From Catenulispora sp. GP43 (GTDB lineage Bacteria; Actinomycetota; Actinomycetes; Streptomycetales; Catenulisporaceae), in the NCBI RefSeq assembly GCF_041260665.1, contig NZ_JBGCCT010000015.1, forward strand, positions 124,001 to 188,000: DNA of 64,000 nt, written 5' to 3'. The notes below the pieces were generated by a model. It was not told the origin of the DNA and ran no database searches. It worked only from the letters and a program-made list of their open reading frames with translations. This document shows, one piece after another, positions 36,170 to 44,773 of the stretch. The stretch's first letter is position 1. Each line of letters starts with the position of its first letter. The position numbers were made by a program, and so were the translations under genes.

Positions 36170-36883
36170 TCACTCACGAGTTTCCAACGGTTGGAAGCGA
36201 TAGCCCATCCCCGGCTCGGTCAGCAGCTGCCGCGGGCTGGAGGGCTCGGGTTCCAGCTTCTGCCGCAGCCGCGCGAGGTAGAACCGCAGGTAGCTGCTCT
36301 CCGGCTCGTGCTCGGTCCCCCACACGTGGGCCAGCAGCTGCTTGCTGGAGACCAGGCGGCCGGAATGGCGCAGCAGCGTTTCCAACACCGCCCACTCGGT
36401 GCGGGTCAGGCGCACCGACTCCGGCACGTCCGAGGGCGCTCCGGGGGCGCGCGTCACCGTGCGCGCCGCGAGGTCCACGAGGTGGTGGCCGACGGGGATC
36501 ACCGGCCCGGTCGTGTTCTCCGGCTCCGAGCGCCGCAGCAGGGACCGCACGCGCGCGGCCAGCTCGTCCATGTCGAAGGGCTTGGTGACGAAGTCGTCGG
36601 CGCCGGCGTCCAGCGCCTCCACCTTGTCCCAGGACTCGGTGCGGCCGGAGAGCACCAGGATCGGCACCGTGGTCCAGCCGCGCAGGCCGTTGATGACCCG
36701 GACGCCGTCCATGTCCGGCAGGCCCAGGTCCAGGACCACCAGGTCCGGGGGCCGGCGGGCGGCGGCGGCCAGGCCCGCGGTGCCGTCGGCGGCGACCGTC
36801 ACGTCGTAGCCGCGCGCCGAGAGGTTGATGCGCACGGCCAGCAGCAGCTGGGCCTCGTCGTCCACGACCAGCAGGCGCTTCAC
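36170..36883 (-). CDS. kdpE: KdpE-like OmpR-family response regulator
   Basis: 237 residues from GTG 36883 with GGAG 8 bases upstream. Receiver domain: KRLLVVDDEAQ (acidic pair), VVLDLGLPDMDG (phospho-Asp), VLSGRTE (Thr/Ser) and DDFVTKPFDMDEL (Lys). C-terminal winged helix: VRLTRTEWAVLETLLRHSGR, KQLLAHVWG, YLRFYLARLRQKLE. The phrase LTRTEW...YLRFYLARLRQKLE is characteristic of KdpE. The gene starts 13 bases after the kinase stop. Downstream on the same strand is the KUP-like permease, a likely target. Confidence 0.9.
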   Translation of the reverse strand: MKRLLVVDDEAQLLLAVRINLSARGYDVTVAADGTAGLAAAARRPPDLVVLDLGLPDMDGVRVINGLRGWTTVPILVLSGRTESWDKVEALDAGADDFVTKPFDMDELAARVRSLLRRSEPENTTGPVIPVGHHLVDLAARTVTRAPGAPSDVPESVRLTRTEWAVLETLLRHSGRLVSSKQLLAHVWGTEHEPESSYLRFYLARLRQKLEPEPSSPRQLLTEPGMGYRFQPLETRE

Positions 36884-36896
36884 CGGACAGACTCCT

Positions 36897-38075
36897 TCAC
36901 CGGACAGCCTCCTTCGCCGGGCCGGCCGCCTCACGGGCCGGCACCGCAACCACCATCGTCAGCCCGCCGCCGGGGGTGGCCTCGGGGCGCAGCTCCCCGC
37001 CCATCGCCTCGACCAGCCCGCGGGCCAGGGCCAGGCCGAGGCCGACGCCGGCGGTGTTGTCGTGGTCGCCGAGCCGTTGGAAGGGACGGAAGACCCGTTC
37101 GTGGTCGGCGGCCGGGATGCCGGGGCCGTGGTCGATCACGCGGATCTCCACTTTGTCGCCGTGCGCGCGGTCCGGATCACCGGTACCGCTCGCGTCACGG
37201 GGAAGGGTCATGCTGGGAACGGTCGTGCTGGTCCCGCCGTGCACCCCGTGCACGCCATGCACCCCGCGCGCCGTCAGCTCGATGCGCGAGGCGGTGTGCT
37301 TGGCCGCGTTGCCGATCAGGTTGGCGACCACGCGCTCCAACAGCGCGCCGTCGGCCAGCGCCGGCGGTACGCCGCCGGGGCTCGCGGCGTACGTGACCCG
37401 GCCGGCGGCGGCCGGCACGTCGTCCAGGGCGCGCGGGATCACCTCGTCGACCGAGACCGCCTCCAGCCGCGGCTTCAGCGCGCCGGACTGCAACCGCGAC
37501 ATGTCCAGCAGATCCTCCACCAGCCGCGAAAGCCGGCCCAGCGAGGTGTGCGCGGCGCCGAGCAGCTCGCCGCGCTCGTCCTCGGTCAGGGCGAAGCGCG
37601 GGTCGCGCAGCGTGTCCACGGAGGCCAGGGCGGCCGCCAGCGGGGCCCGCAGATCGTGCGAGACCGCGTTGAGCAGCGCGGTGCGCATCCGGTCGGCCGC
37701 CTCCAGCTGCGCGGCCTCGGCGGCGGCGCGGGTGGCGCGGCGGAACTGTTTGCCGGAGTACTCGACCACCGAGGCCACCGTCACCGCGACGATGACGAAG
37801 GCCAGGAACGCGATCACGTCGTTGGCCACCGCGATGCGGAAGGTGTGGATCGGCGAGATGAAGTAGTAGTCGAGCAGCATCGCGGCCCACACCGCGGCCA
37901 CCAGCGCCGGCACCATCCCGCACACCCGCGCGATCGCGACCAGGGCGACCAGGTAGATGAGGACCTGGCTGCTCAGGTTCAGGCGCTCGTTGAAGGTCGT
38001 CAGCACGGCCGTCAGCAGCGGGGGCACGACGAGCGCCGCGGCCAGCCCGCGCCACCGGCGTCCGAAGTCCGGCAT
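36897..38075 (-). CDS. Short KdpD-like sensor histidine kinase without the KdpD/USP input domains
   Basis: 392 residues from ATG 38075 (GGGAGG upstream). Four membrane segments of the DUF4118 type (LLTAVLTTFNERLNLSSQVL, DYYFISPIHTFRIA) are followed by HisKA with phospho-His in LLNAVSHDLRAPLAAALASV, N box NLIGNAAKHT, G1 DHGPGIP and G2 GVGLGLALARGL. Canonical KdpD is near 850 residues with N-terminal K-sensor and USP domains; these are absent. A triplet HGVHGVHGVHGG insertion from a 9-bp repeat (near 37240-37265) lies between the N and G1 boxes. Operon with kdpE. Confidence 0.88.
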   Translation of the reverse strand: MPDFGRRWRGLAAALVVPPLLTAVLTTFNERLNLSSQVLIYLVALVAIARVCGMVPALVAAVWAAMLLDYYFISPIHTFRIAVANDVIAFLAFVIVAVTVASVVEYSGKQFRRATRAAAEAAQLEAADRMRTALLNAVSHDLRAPLAAALASVDTLRDPRFALTEDERGELLGAAHTSLGRLSRLVEDLLDMSRLQSGALKPRLEAVSVDEVIPRALDDVPAAAGRVTYAASPGGVPPALADGALLERVVANLIGNAAKHTASRIELTARGVHGVHGVHGGTSTTVPSMTLPRDASGTGDPDRAHGDKVEIRVIDHGPGIPAADHERVFRPFQRLGDHDNTAGVGLGLALARGLVEAMGGELRPEATPGGGLTMVVAVPAREAAGPAKEAVR

Positions 38076-38107
38076 GGTCCTCCCTGGCTCCTCGCCTCGC
38101 CGCTGCG

Positions 38108-38129
38108 CCCCGGGCCGACGTGCCCGGGG
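38108..38129. promoter_or_regulatory. Hairpin in the leader of the sensor kinase gene
   Basis: CCCCGGGC (38108-38115) pairs perfectly with GCCCGGGG (38122-38129), 6-base loop, 33 bases before the kinase start. It could be a terminator for the VOC gene upstream on the same strand or a leader structure. No T-run. Confidence 0.45.
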
Positions 38130-38302
38130 ATATCGTGAGCAGCATATTGCGAGCGCGGTATCACGCGCGATCATGTGCTTCTGGCGTGAAGCGGGGGGAT
38201 CATGGGACGCGGTGCGGCGATATCGGTCACGATCAACCGGATCCAGTCCGCCACCGTATCCGCAGGGCAATCCCGCGAGCGCGCGAACCCCCGGTCGGGG
38301 CC

Positions 38303-38647
38303 TCAGAGTCGGTCAGCCGGTCCCACGCGCATCAGGGTGCCATCGGGGTCGGCGACGGCGAAGACCGTCGGCCCGAACACCGCCGGGACCGGCACGTCCG
38401 GGCACTCCACCCCGTCGTGGGACCACTTCTCCCGCAGTTCCTCGGGCTCCTCGACCCGCAGGTACCAGCCGGAGGGGTTCTCGGCGGGGTCGGTGTCGGG
38501 GGCCGGGTAGAAGTGGACCTCCGCGTCGTCGTAGCGCAGGCGCAGGTACTCGTCGGCGGCGTCCACGACGGTGAAGCCCAGGAAGCAGTAGAACGCGCGG
38601 GTCCGTTCGAGGTCGGCGCTGGGCAGGATCGGGACGCTTGTCGCCAC
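38303..38647 (-). CDS. VOC-family (glyoxalase/bleomycin-resistance-like) protein
   Basis: 114 residues from GTG 38647. Two beta-alpha-beta-beta-beta modules: PSADLERTRAFYCFLGFTVV, YLRLRYDDAEVHFYPA, then GWYLRVEEPEELREKW and VFAVADPDGTLMRVG. The pattern FYPAPDTDPAENPSG is common in single-domain VOC proteins annotated as bleomycin-resistance-like. Metal ligands of true glyoxalases are not all evident, so a binding protein is as likely as an enzyme. Divergent from the ROK regulator. Confidence 0.82.
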   Translation of the reverse strand: MATSVPILPSADLERTRAFYCFLGFTVVDAADEYLRLRYDDAEVHFYPAPDTDPAENPSGWYLRVEEPEELREKWSHDGVECPDVPVPAVFGPTVFAVADPDGTLMRVGPADRL

Positions 38648-38724
38648 GTATTCCAGCGAAGTCCCTGTTCGGCGCGGTGACCATGGCTTCTCACGGAGCT
38701 CTCACGCTCAGCTGCCGCATCCTC

Positions 38725-38739
38725 ACATTGCGCCAATGT
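38725..38739. promoter_or_regulatory. Palindrome upstream of the ROK regulator
   Basis: ACATTG-CGC-CAATGT, perfect 6-bp arms and a 3-base spacer. It lies 35 bases before the ROK start, close to the expected -35, and is a candidate autoregulatory operator. Confidence 0.55.
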
Positions 38740-38773
38740 CCAGTCCGTCGGGCGTTCGCCGTAACCTGCGTCC

Positions 38774-39967
38774 ATGAGCAAAGGCGCGTCCATGAGCATC
38801 CGCGCAGTGCGTCCGACCACCGGCGTCACCGCTGCCACGCTCCGGGAGATGAACATCCGGACCGTGTGGTCGGTGATCGAGGGCGGCCACCCGATCTCCC
38901 GCGCCGAGATAGCCCGGCTCACCGGGATCTCCAAGCCGACGGTGTCGGTGCTGCTGGAGGAACTGCTGGCCACCGGCCTGGTGACGCAGTCCCCGGACTC
39001 GGCGCGCGACCCCTCGCACGGCGCGGTGTTCTTCGGCCCCAAGCCCGACGGCGTGCACGCGCTGGCCCTGGACCTCGGCGCGCACCGGCTGCGCGGCGTG
39101 CTGGCCGGGCCCGGCGCGGCGATCGCGGCCCGGCAGGACGTGGACGTGCACGGCCTGGACGCCCCGCGCATGGTCGCGGCGGCGGCGCGGCTGGCCGGCG
39201 AGCTGGTCGAGGCGGCCGGGGTGGACGCCGCGACGGTCCGGCACGCGGTGGCCGGCGTGCCGGGTGTCGTGGACCGGCACACCGGCCGGGTCTGGCAGGC
39301 GCTGAACATCCCCGCCCTCAACGGTTTCGCGATCGCCACCGAACTGGAGGCGGCGCTGGGCTTCCCCTTCACCGTCGAGAACGACATCGACCTCGCGGCC
39401 CTCGGCGAGAACACCCACGGCACCGGCGCCGCCGCCGAGAGCTTCGCCTTCCTGTCGGTGGGCACCGGGGTCGGCGCGGGCCTGGTCCTGCACGGCCACC
39501 TGCACCGCGGCCACTCCGGCGCGGCCGGCGAACTGGACAGCGCCTTCGACGCCGCGGCGTTCGCCGCGAACGATCCCTGCGCCGCGTCGATCGTCGAGTT
39601 CGCAGCGCCGTTCGCGGCCGAGCTCACGGCCGGCGGCGCGCCGCTGACCACCGAGCTGATCTTCGACCGCGCCCGGGCCGGGCACGCGCGGGCCATCGAG
39701 GTCGTCGAGGAGGTGGCCCGGCGCATCAGCGCCTATATAGGGGTGCTCGCTGCCGTCGCGGATGTGGAGCTGGTCATTCTCGGCGGCGGGATCGGGCTGA
39801 ACGGCGACCTCTTATTGGAGCGCGTCGCACATCGCCTGCAGGAGCGGCTGCCGTATCCGCCGCGGCTGGAGGTGTCGGCGCTCGGGGACAGCGCGGTGCT
39901 GACCGGGGCGGCGGCCGTGGCCGCGTCCGTGGCGGTCGAGCAGGTGATCCGGGAGCGGACCGGCTGA
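38774..39967 (+). CDS. ROK-family transcriptional regulator lacking the zinc-binding cluster
   Basis: 397 residues from ATG 38774; TAACCT ends 6 bases upstream, so the mRNA is probably leaderless. A duplicated 13-mer (GCGTCCATGAGCA at 38768 and 38786) gives a second ATG at 38792 in frame. N-terminal MarR-like HTH: ISRAEIARLTGISKPTVSVL. The ROK/hexokinase fold follows with ALDLGAHRLRGVLAG, VAGVPGVVD, VENDIDLAALGE and SVGTGVGAGLVLHG. After HRGHSGAAGELDSAF the expected His and CxCGxxGC zinc ligands are absent, so sugar binding may be altered. Near the second ABC importer. Confidence 0.88.
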   Translation: MSKGASMSIRAVRPTTGVTAATLREMNIRTVWSVIEGGHPISRAEIARLTGISKPTVSVLLEELLATGLVTQSPDSARDPSHGAVFFGPKPDGVHALALDLGAHRLRGVLAGPGAAIAARQDVDVHGLDAPRMVAAAARLAGELVEAAGVDAATVRHAVAGVPGVVDRHTGRVWQALNIPALNGFAIATELEAALGFPFTVENDIDLAALGENTHGTGAAAESFAFLSVGTGVGAGLVLHGHLHRGHSGAAGELDSAFDAAAFAANDPCAASIVEFAAPFAAELTAGGAPLTTELIFDRARAGHARAIEVVEEVARRISAYIGVLAAVADVELVILGGGIGLNGDLLLERVAHRLQERLPYPPRLEVSALGDSAVLTGAAAVAASVAVEQVIRERTG

Positions 39968-39987
39968 GTGCCGTACCGGGTGTCCGG

Positions 39988-40245
39988 CTACCGCTTCCCC
40001 TCCTCGCCGAACATCGCGAAGCCGATCGCCGCCAGCGTCACGAAGATCAGCCCCGCCACTCCGACGGTCCGCCACGGACCGGAGCCGAGGACGACCATCA
40101 GCACCTGCGTCGCCGCCACCATCGCGCCGGCCGCCCACGGCAGCCATCCGTACCCGGCCAGGCGGGCACGCGAGGGTGCGGCGGCGGGGTCTGGCCCGCC
40201 GCCGGCCTCGTCGGGTCCGGGGACCGGGTGGTCCGTACTGCTCAC
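39988..40245 (-). CDS. Small two-helix membrane protein
   Basis: 85 residues from GTG 40245. A Pro/Gly/Asp-rich cytoplasmic start leads to two hydrophobic segments, GWLPWAAGAMVAATQVLMVV and VGVAGLIFVTLAAIGFAMF, ending with GEEGKR. Codon bias is genomic. It lies between the convergent ROK gene and the permease gene downstream of the second importer, so it may be read with the importer operon. No family recognised. Confidence 0.6.
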   Translation of the reverse strand: MSSTDHPVPGPDEAGGGPDPAAAPSRARLAGYGWLPWAAGAMVAATQVLMVVLGSGPWRTVGVAGLIFVTLAAIGFAMFGEEGKR

Positions 40246-40339
40246 TCCACTGAAGGACCCGGGCCGACGGGGCCGGGGCGCGGCGACAACTGGTTGAGCT
40301 GCCGATCCTAGCCGTCGGTGACGGCGAAGGGCGGATCCG

Positions 40340-41185
40340 TCACCCCTTCGCCGCGCCGGCGAACCGGAACGCGCCTCCCATCGCCCGCGAGACGATCAGG
40401 TACAGCACCACGACGGGCATCGAGTACAGCACCGAGTACGCCGCCAGCTGGCCGTAGGCCACCGCCCCGTACTGCCCGAAGAAGGTGAACACGGTCACCG
40501 AGGCGGGCAGCTTCTCAGGGCTCTGCAGCAGGATGAAGGGCACGAAGAAGTTGCCCCAGGCCTGGATGAAGGTGAAGATCAGCACCACCGACATGCCCGG
40601 CGCGATCAGCGGCACCACGATGTGCCGCAGCGCGACCATGGGCGTCGCGCCGTCCACCCACGAGGCCTCTTCCAAACTGATCGGGACGTTGTCGATGAAG
40701 CCCTTGATCAGCCAGATCGCGAACGGCAGCGAGGTGGTCGCCAGGAAGACGGCCGTGGCCGGCATCGAGTCGATCAGCTGCAGCCGCACGAACAGGCCGT
40801 AGACCGGGACCATGATCGCGGTGATCGGCAGGCCGGTCGCGAACAGCACGGTGTACAGGAACGGCTTGCGGAAGCGCGTCTGGTACCGGGACAACGGGTA
40901 CGCCGCCAGGGTCGCGATCACCACCGTGATCAGCGCCGAGCCGCCGCACAGCAGCAGCCCGTTCCACAGCGGCCGCCACAACATGTCGGTGTTCGTCACG
41001 GCGCTGAAGTTGTCGAAGCTGAAATGGTCCGGCAGCTTCACCGAGGTCTGCGCCGCGGTGTCGAAGCACGACAGCACCAGCCACACCAGCGGCGCCAGGA
41101 ACGCCACCGCGACGAGCACCAGGATGCCCGCGGCGACCAGGCCGGCCGCGCGCCGGCGCGGCGTGTCGATCCCCATCGCCGCCAT
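40340..41185 (-). CDS. Sugar ABC transporter permease (MalG type), second importer
   Basis: 281 residues, six membrane segments. The start MAAMGIDTPRRRAAGLVAAG leads to VAFLAPLVWLVLSCFDT. The EAA loop is SLEEASWVDGATPMVALRHI. The substrate contact region FTFIQAWGNFFVPFILL is MalG-like. Its start is one base from the previous permease stop. Last gene of the importer operon binding protein-permease-permease. No ATPase gene is present. Confidence 0.92.
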   Translation of the reverse strand: MAAMGIDTPRRRAAGLVAAGILVLVAVAFLAPLVWLVLSCFDTAAQTSVKLPDHFSFDNFSAVTNTDMLWRPLWNGLLLCGGSALITVVIATLAAYPLSRYQTRFRKPFLYTVLFATGLPITAIMVPVYGLFVRLQLIDSMPATAVFLATTSLPFAIWLIKGFIDNVPISLEEASWVDGATPMVALRHIVVPLIAPGMSVVLIFTFIQAWGNFFVPFILLQSPEKLPASVTVFTFFGQYGAVAYGQLAAYSVLYSMPVVVLYLIVSRAMGGAFRFAGAAKG

Positions 41186-41186
41186 C

Positions 41187-42149
41187 TCAAGCCTCCGGTT
41201 TCAACACGCGCACGTACACGAACGAGAACACCGCGCCGATCGCCAGCAGCAGCAACGAGATCGCGGTGCCGTAGCCGACCTCGGAGAACTTGAAGGCCTG
41301 CTGGTACATCAGCACCGGCAGCGTCGAGCTGGCGAAGCCGGGGCCGCCGGCGGTCATCACGTAGATCAGCGTGAACACCGACAGCGTCTGCAGCGTGATC
41401 AGCATCAGGTTGGTCACGATCGAGGGCCGGATCAGCGGCAGGATCACCGACCACAGCCGGCGCACGCCGGTCGCGCCGTCCAGCTCGGCGGCCTCCTGGA
41501 CGTCGGCGGGCACGTCGTCCAGCGCCGCGTTGTACACGAGCATCGAGAACGCGGTGCCGCGCCAGGTGTTCGCGATGATCACGGCGAGCATCGGGCTGCT
41601 GTAGAGCCAGTCCTGCCCGCCGAGCCCGAAGGCCTTCAGCACCTGGTTCAACGTCCCGTCCGGCCCGAGGAACGCGTACCAGATGAACGCGCTGACCACC
41701 TCCGGCAGCACCCAGGCCGACACCACGATCGCCCCGACCGTCCCGCGCAGCCAGCGGTTCCGGCCGCGCATCAGCAGCGCGATCGCCAGGCCCAGCAGGT
41801 TCTGGCCGATCACCGCCGAGCCCAGCACGAACACCACGGTGAGCCAGATCCCGTTGGTGACGTTGGGGTCGGAGAACAGCCGCCGGAAGTTGTCCAGCCC
41901 GACCCACTGCGGGTTCTGCGCGCCGTCGCCGGTCAGCGCGGCGTTCGTGAACGAGCTGTAGATGCTCCACAGGACCGGGCCGAGGAAGAACAGGAAGAGC
42001 ATGATCAGGGCCGGCGCCAGCGGCAGCTGCCGGGTGGCCCGGACCGCTCGGGCCGCCCTGTCCCCACGGCCGCGGCCGCGGCGGGGGGAGTCCATCCGCC
42101 CCGCCGCGACTGCCAAGTCCTCGCCGGCGATTGACGTGCGGAAGCCCAT
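41187..42149 (-). CDS. Sugar ABC transporter permease (MalF type), second importer
   Basis: 320 residues from ATG 42149, overlapping the binding-protein stop (TGATGG). A basic, Arg-rich N-terminus of about 40 residues precedes LAPALIMLFLFFLGPVLWSI. The EAA loop is DVQEAAELDGATGVRRLWSV. Six membrane segments. The frame is open far upstream, but those residues are antisense-like and carry no membrane segments, so the overlapping ATG is used. Confidence 0.92.
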   Translation of the reverse strand: MGFRTSIAGEDLAVAAGRMDSPRRGRGRGDRAARAVRATRQLPLAPALIMLFLFFLGPVLWSIYSSFTNAALTGDGAQNPQWVGLDNFRRLFSDPNVTNGIWLTVVFVLGSAVIGQNLLGLAIALLMRGRNRWLRGTVGAIVVSAWVLPEVVSAFIWYAFLGPDGTLNQVLKAFGLGGQDWLYSSPMLAVIIANTWRGTAFSMLVYNAALDDVPADVQEAAELDGATGVRRLWSVILPLIRPSIVTNLMLITLQTLSVFTLIYVMTAGGPGFASSTLPVLMYQQAFKFSEVGYGTAISLLLLAIGAVFSFVYVRVLKPEA

Positions 42150-43513
42150 CAGCTGGAGCCCGCCGCCACGTTGCTGGAGCCGACGATGCCCTTCAGCGTG
42201 CTGGTGTAGGCCTTCATGGCGTCCGCCGGCGACGACTGTCCGGTGATCACCGCCTCCATCGCCACCTGGATCGCGTCGGACACCTTCGGGTAGTCGGGGT
42301 AGGCCGGGCGGTAGTTGGTGACCGGGACCAGGCCGGTGAAGAAGGCCGTGGTGGGGTTCGAGTTCTGGTACGCCGGATCGGCGGCGACGTCGTCGCGCAC
42401 CGCGATCTGGCCGTCGGCGTCGTCGTAGGACGCGGAGTTGTCCTTGTTCAGCGCCAGCTCGACGAACTGCGCGGCCAGGTCCTTGTTCTTGGACTTCGCG
42501 GTCACCGACAGCGTCCAGCCGCCGGACATGCTGGTCGTGCCCTTGCCGCCGCCGTCCTGGGTCGGCATCGCGGCCTCGCCGAGCGCGCTGGACCACTCGG
42601 GCCAGGGCTTGGCGCCGGTCGCGGTCCAGGTGCTGGTGACCCAGGAGCCGTCCAGGTCGATGGCGAGTTTGTCCTGCGGCAGCAGCTGCCCGCCGACCAC
42701 GTTTCCGACGTTCGGGTCCAGCTCCTGCTGCGGCGGGAGGGTCAGGCCGCCGCTGTAGGCGTCCTTGAGGAACTGCAGCGAGTCGGAGAAGCCCTTGCTG
42801 GGGGCGATCCACTTCTTGCTGGAGCTGTCGTAGAGCGTGTCCTGGGTGCCGTACAGCAGCATCTCGAAGCCCTGCATGGTGCTGCCCTCGCCGTCGGGCT
42901 TGCCGGCGTAGACGTTGAGCGGGGTCACGCCCGGATCGGCCGCCTTGATCGCTTTAGCCGCCGCCAGGACGTCGGCCCAGGACTTCGGCTGCCACGGCAC
43001 CGTGATCCCGGCCTTGGTCAGCAGCGCCTTGTTGTAGTAGAGCGCCCGGGTGTCGGTCCCCATCGGGACGCCGTAGGTCCTGCCGTCCAGGCCGCGCGCC
43101 GCGGCCTTGGCGGTGTCCGGGAACTGGGACCAGTCGCTCCAGGCCGACAGGTACGCGTCCAGCGGCGTCAGGTAGCCGGCCTGGATGTCGGAGTTGATCA
43201 GGAAGGTGTCCTCGTACACCACGTCGGGCGCCGTGGAACCGGAGCCCATCATCAGGTCGATCTTGGTGTAGTAGTCGTTCTCGGCCACGTTGATCGGGTC
43301 CAGTTTGACCGTGACCCCGGGATGCGCCGCCTCGAACTGCTCCTTCACCTTCTGCATGTGCGCGTCGACGTGGATCTCGTTGCCGAACTTCTGATAGGCG
43401 ACCTTGAGCGTTTTACCGCCGCTGCCGCCACTGGAGGAGGACGACGAGCAGGCGGTCAGGGCGAGCGCGGCGGCCGCGCCGGCGCACGCGATACGTATAC
43501 CCGTGGACAACAT
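42149..43513 (-). CDS. Sugar ABC transporter substrate-binding lipoprotein, second importer
   Basis: 454 residues. Sec lipoprotein signal with lipobox LTAC followed by a Ser/Gly linker. Family 1 solute-binding blocks: FEAAHPGVTVKLDPINVAEN, APDVVYEDTF, GRTYGVPMGTDTRALYYNKA and KLAIDLDGSWV. Expected ligand is a sugar; no adjacent glycosidase narrows it down. Divergent from a LacI regulator, with an operator-like element at 43594-43610 in the shared promoter region. Confidence 0.92.
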   Translation of the reverse strand: MLSTGIRIACAGAAAALALTACSSSSSSGGSGGKTLKVAYQKFGNEIHVDAHMQKVKEQFEAAHPGVTVKLDPINVAENDYYTKIDLMMGSGSTAPDVVYEDTFLINSDIQAGYLTPLDAYLSAWSDWSQFPDTAKAAARGLDGRTYGVPMGTDTRALYYNKALLTKAGITVPWQPKSWADVLAAAKAIKAADPGVTPLNVYAGKPDGEGSTMQGFEMLLYGTQDTLYDSSSKKWIAPSKGFSDSLQFLKDAYSGGLTLPPQQELDPNVGNVVGGQLLPQDKLAIDLDGSWVTSTWTATGAKPWPEWSSALGEAAMPTQDGGGKGTTSMSGGWTLSVTAKSKNKDLAAQFVELALNKDNSASYDDADGQIAVRDDVAADPAYQNSNPTTAFFTGLVPVTNYRPAYPDYPKVSDAIQVAMEAVITGQSSPADAMKAYTSTLKGIVGSSNVAAGSS

Positions 43514-43593
43514 CCTGACTCCTTCGCGACAGAGTCTCCGCCGCGTGGGCGCGCGGTGGAGGGGGAGGAGGGAGAGGCGCCGTGCTTTGAGAA

Positions 43594-43610
43594 AACGTTA
43601 TTTTCGCGTT
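43594..43610. promoter_or_regulatory. LacI-type operator candidate
   Basis: AACGTTATTTTCGCGTT: outer AACG/CGTT arms around an AT-rich core, 17 bp with the size and look of LacI/PurR operators, between the divergent importer and lacI-type genes. It is the most AT-rich spot in this intergenic region. Confidence 0.5.
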
Positions 43611-43692
43611 AATCTAGGCGCGTGGTCCGGGGCATCGTCAAGCCCTGCGAATGTCTCGATCAGGTCACGGCGGTCCGTGGAGCGGATATTCC

Positions 43693-44742
43693 ATGACGAA
43701 GGCTTCAGGGCGCCGGTCCAGACGCCCGACAATGGTGGACGTCGCCCGCGAGGCCGGCGTCGCGGTGAGCACCGTCTCCCGCGTGGTCAACCAGGACCCG
43801 ACGGTCGGCCCGGAGTTCGCCCGCCGGGTGCAGACGGCCATCGACACCCTGGGCTACCGCCCCGACGAGCAGGCGCAGCAACTGCGCCGCGGCACGAGCC
43901 GCACCATCGGCGTGGCGGCCCGCGAGATGTCGGCCCGCAACCCGCTGCTGGCCGAGTTCGAGCGCGGCGCGTACGCCGCTGGCCTGACCGTCTTCGCCGC
44001 GTCCACCGCGGACGACGTCGAGCGCGAGCGCACGGTGGTGCTGTCGATGGCCCGGCGCGGCTTCGACGGCGTGGTGGTCGAACCGATCGGCCCGGACCAC
44101 TCCTACCTCGCCCCGGAGATCGCGACCGGCCTGGCGGTGGTGGCGGTGGACCGCCCGGTCGCCGGCCCCGAGACCGACGCGGTTTTAGCCGACAACACCG
44201 CCGGCATCCGCATGGCCTACCGCCAACTCACCGCCCACGGCCACACCCGGATCGCGTACATCGGCGACCACGAGCGCATCTTCACCGGCCGGGAACGCGC
44301 AGCGGCGTTCCGCGCCTGCCTGAGCGCCGACGGCCGCGCGGTGACCGGGCTGGTCCACACCGGCGAGACCGTGCAGAGCCGCATCAGCGCGGCGATGCGC
44401 GCCGTCCTGTCGGCGGACCCCCCGGTCACCGCACTGGTCACCGGCAACGTCACGACGACCCTCGGAGTCCTGACCCACCTGGCCGCCGAGGTCCCGCCCG
44501 AACACCGCCCGGCCCTGGTCGGCTTCGACGACTTCCCGCTGGCCGGCCTGCTCGACCCGCCGGTGACGGTGATCTCCCAGGACAGCATGGCCATGGCGCA
44601 CGCCGCCCTGCACCTGATGACCGCCCGCCTGGCGGAACCGGAACGAGCCCCCGAGACGATCACGGTGCCGGTGACCCTGACAGCCCGCGGATCGGGAGAA
44701 CGACCGCCCCGGCCACCCGGGCCGCCCGGGCCGCCCCACTAA
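43693..44742 (+). CDS. LacI-family transcriptional regulator
   Basis: 349 residues from ATG 43693. HTH and hinge: TMVDVAREAGVAVSTVSRVV, GYRPDEQAQQLRRGTSRTIG. The periplasmic-binding-like domain carries VVVEPIGPDHSYL, HTRIAYIGDHERIFTGRERA, ALVGFDDFPLAGLLDPPVTV. The C-terminus is a short proline tract (PPRPPGPPGPPH). It is divergent from the second sugar importer, its expected target. The effector is probably the transported sugar. Confidence 0.9.
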   Translation: MTKASGRRSRRPTMVDVAREAGVAVSTVSRVVNQDPTVGPEFARRVQTAIDTLGYRPDEQAQQLRRGTSRTIGVAAREMSARNPLLAEFERGAYAAGLTVFAASTADDVERERTVVLSMARRGFDGVVVEPIGPDHSYLAPEIATGLAVVAVDRPVAGPETDAVLADNTAGIRMAYRQLTAHGHTRIAYIGDHERIFTGRERAAAFRACLSADGRAVTGLVHTGETVQSRISAAMRAVLSADPPVTALVTGNVTTTLGVLTHLAAEVPPEHRPALVGFDDFPLAGLLDPPVTVISQDSMAMAHAALHLMTARLAEPERAPETITVPVTLTARGSGERPPRPPGPPGPPH

Positions 44743-44766
44743 ACGGAGCCACAGTGCCGTTAAAAT
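44742..44766 (+). promoter_or_regulatory. Leaderless promoter and inverted repeat of the tetR gene
   Basis: TAAAAT (44761-44766) ends 7 bases before ATG 44774 with no Shine-Dalgarno between. AACGG (44742-44746) and CCGTT (44757-44761) form an inverted repeat reaching into the hexamer, a likely TetR operator. Confidence 0.55.
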
Positions 44767-44773
44767 ACCCCCG

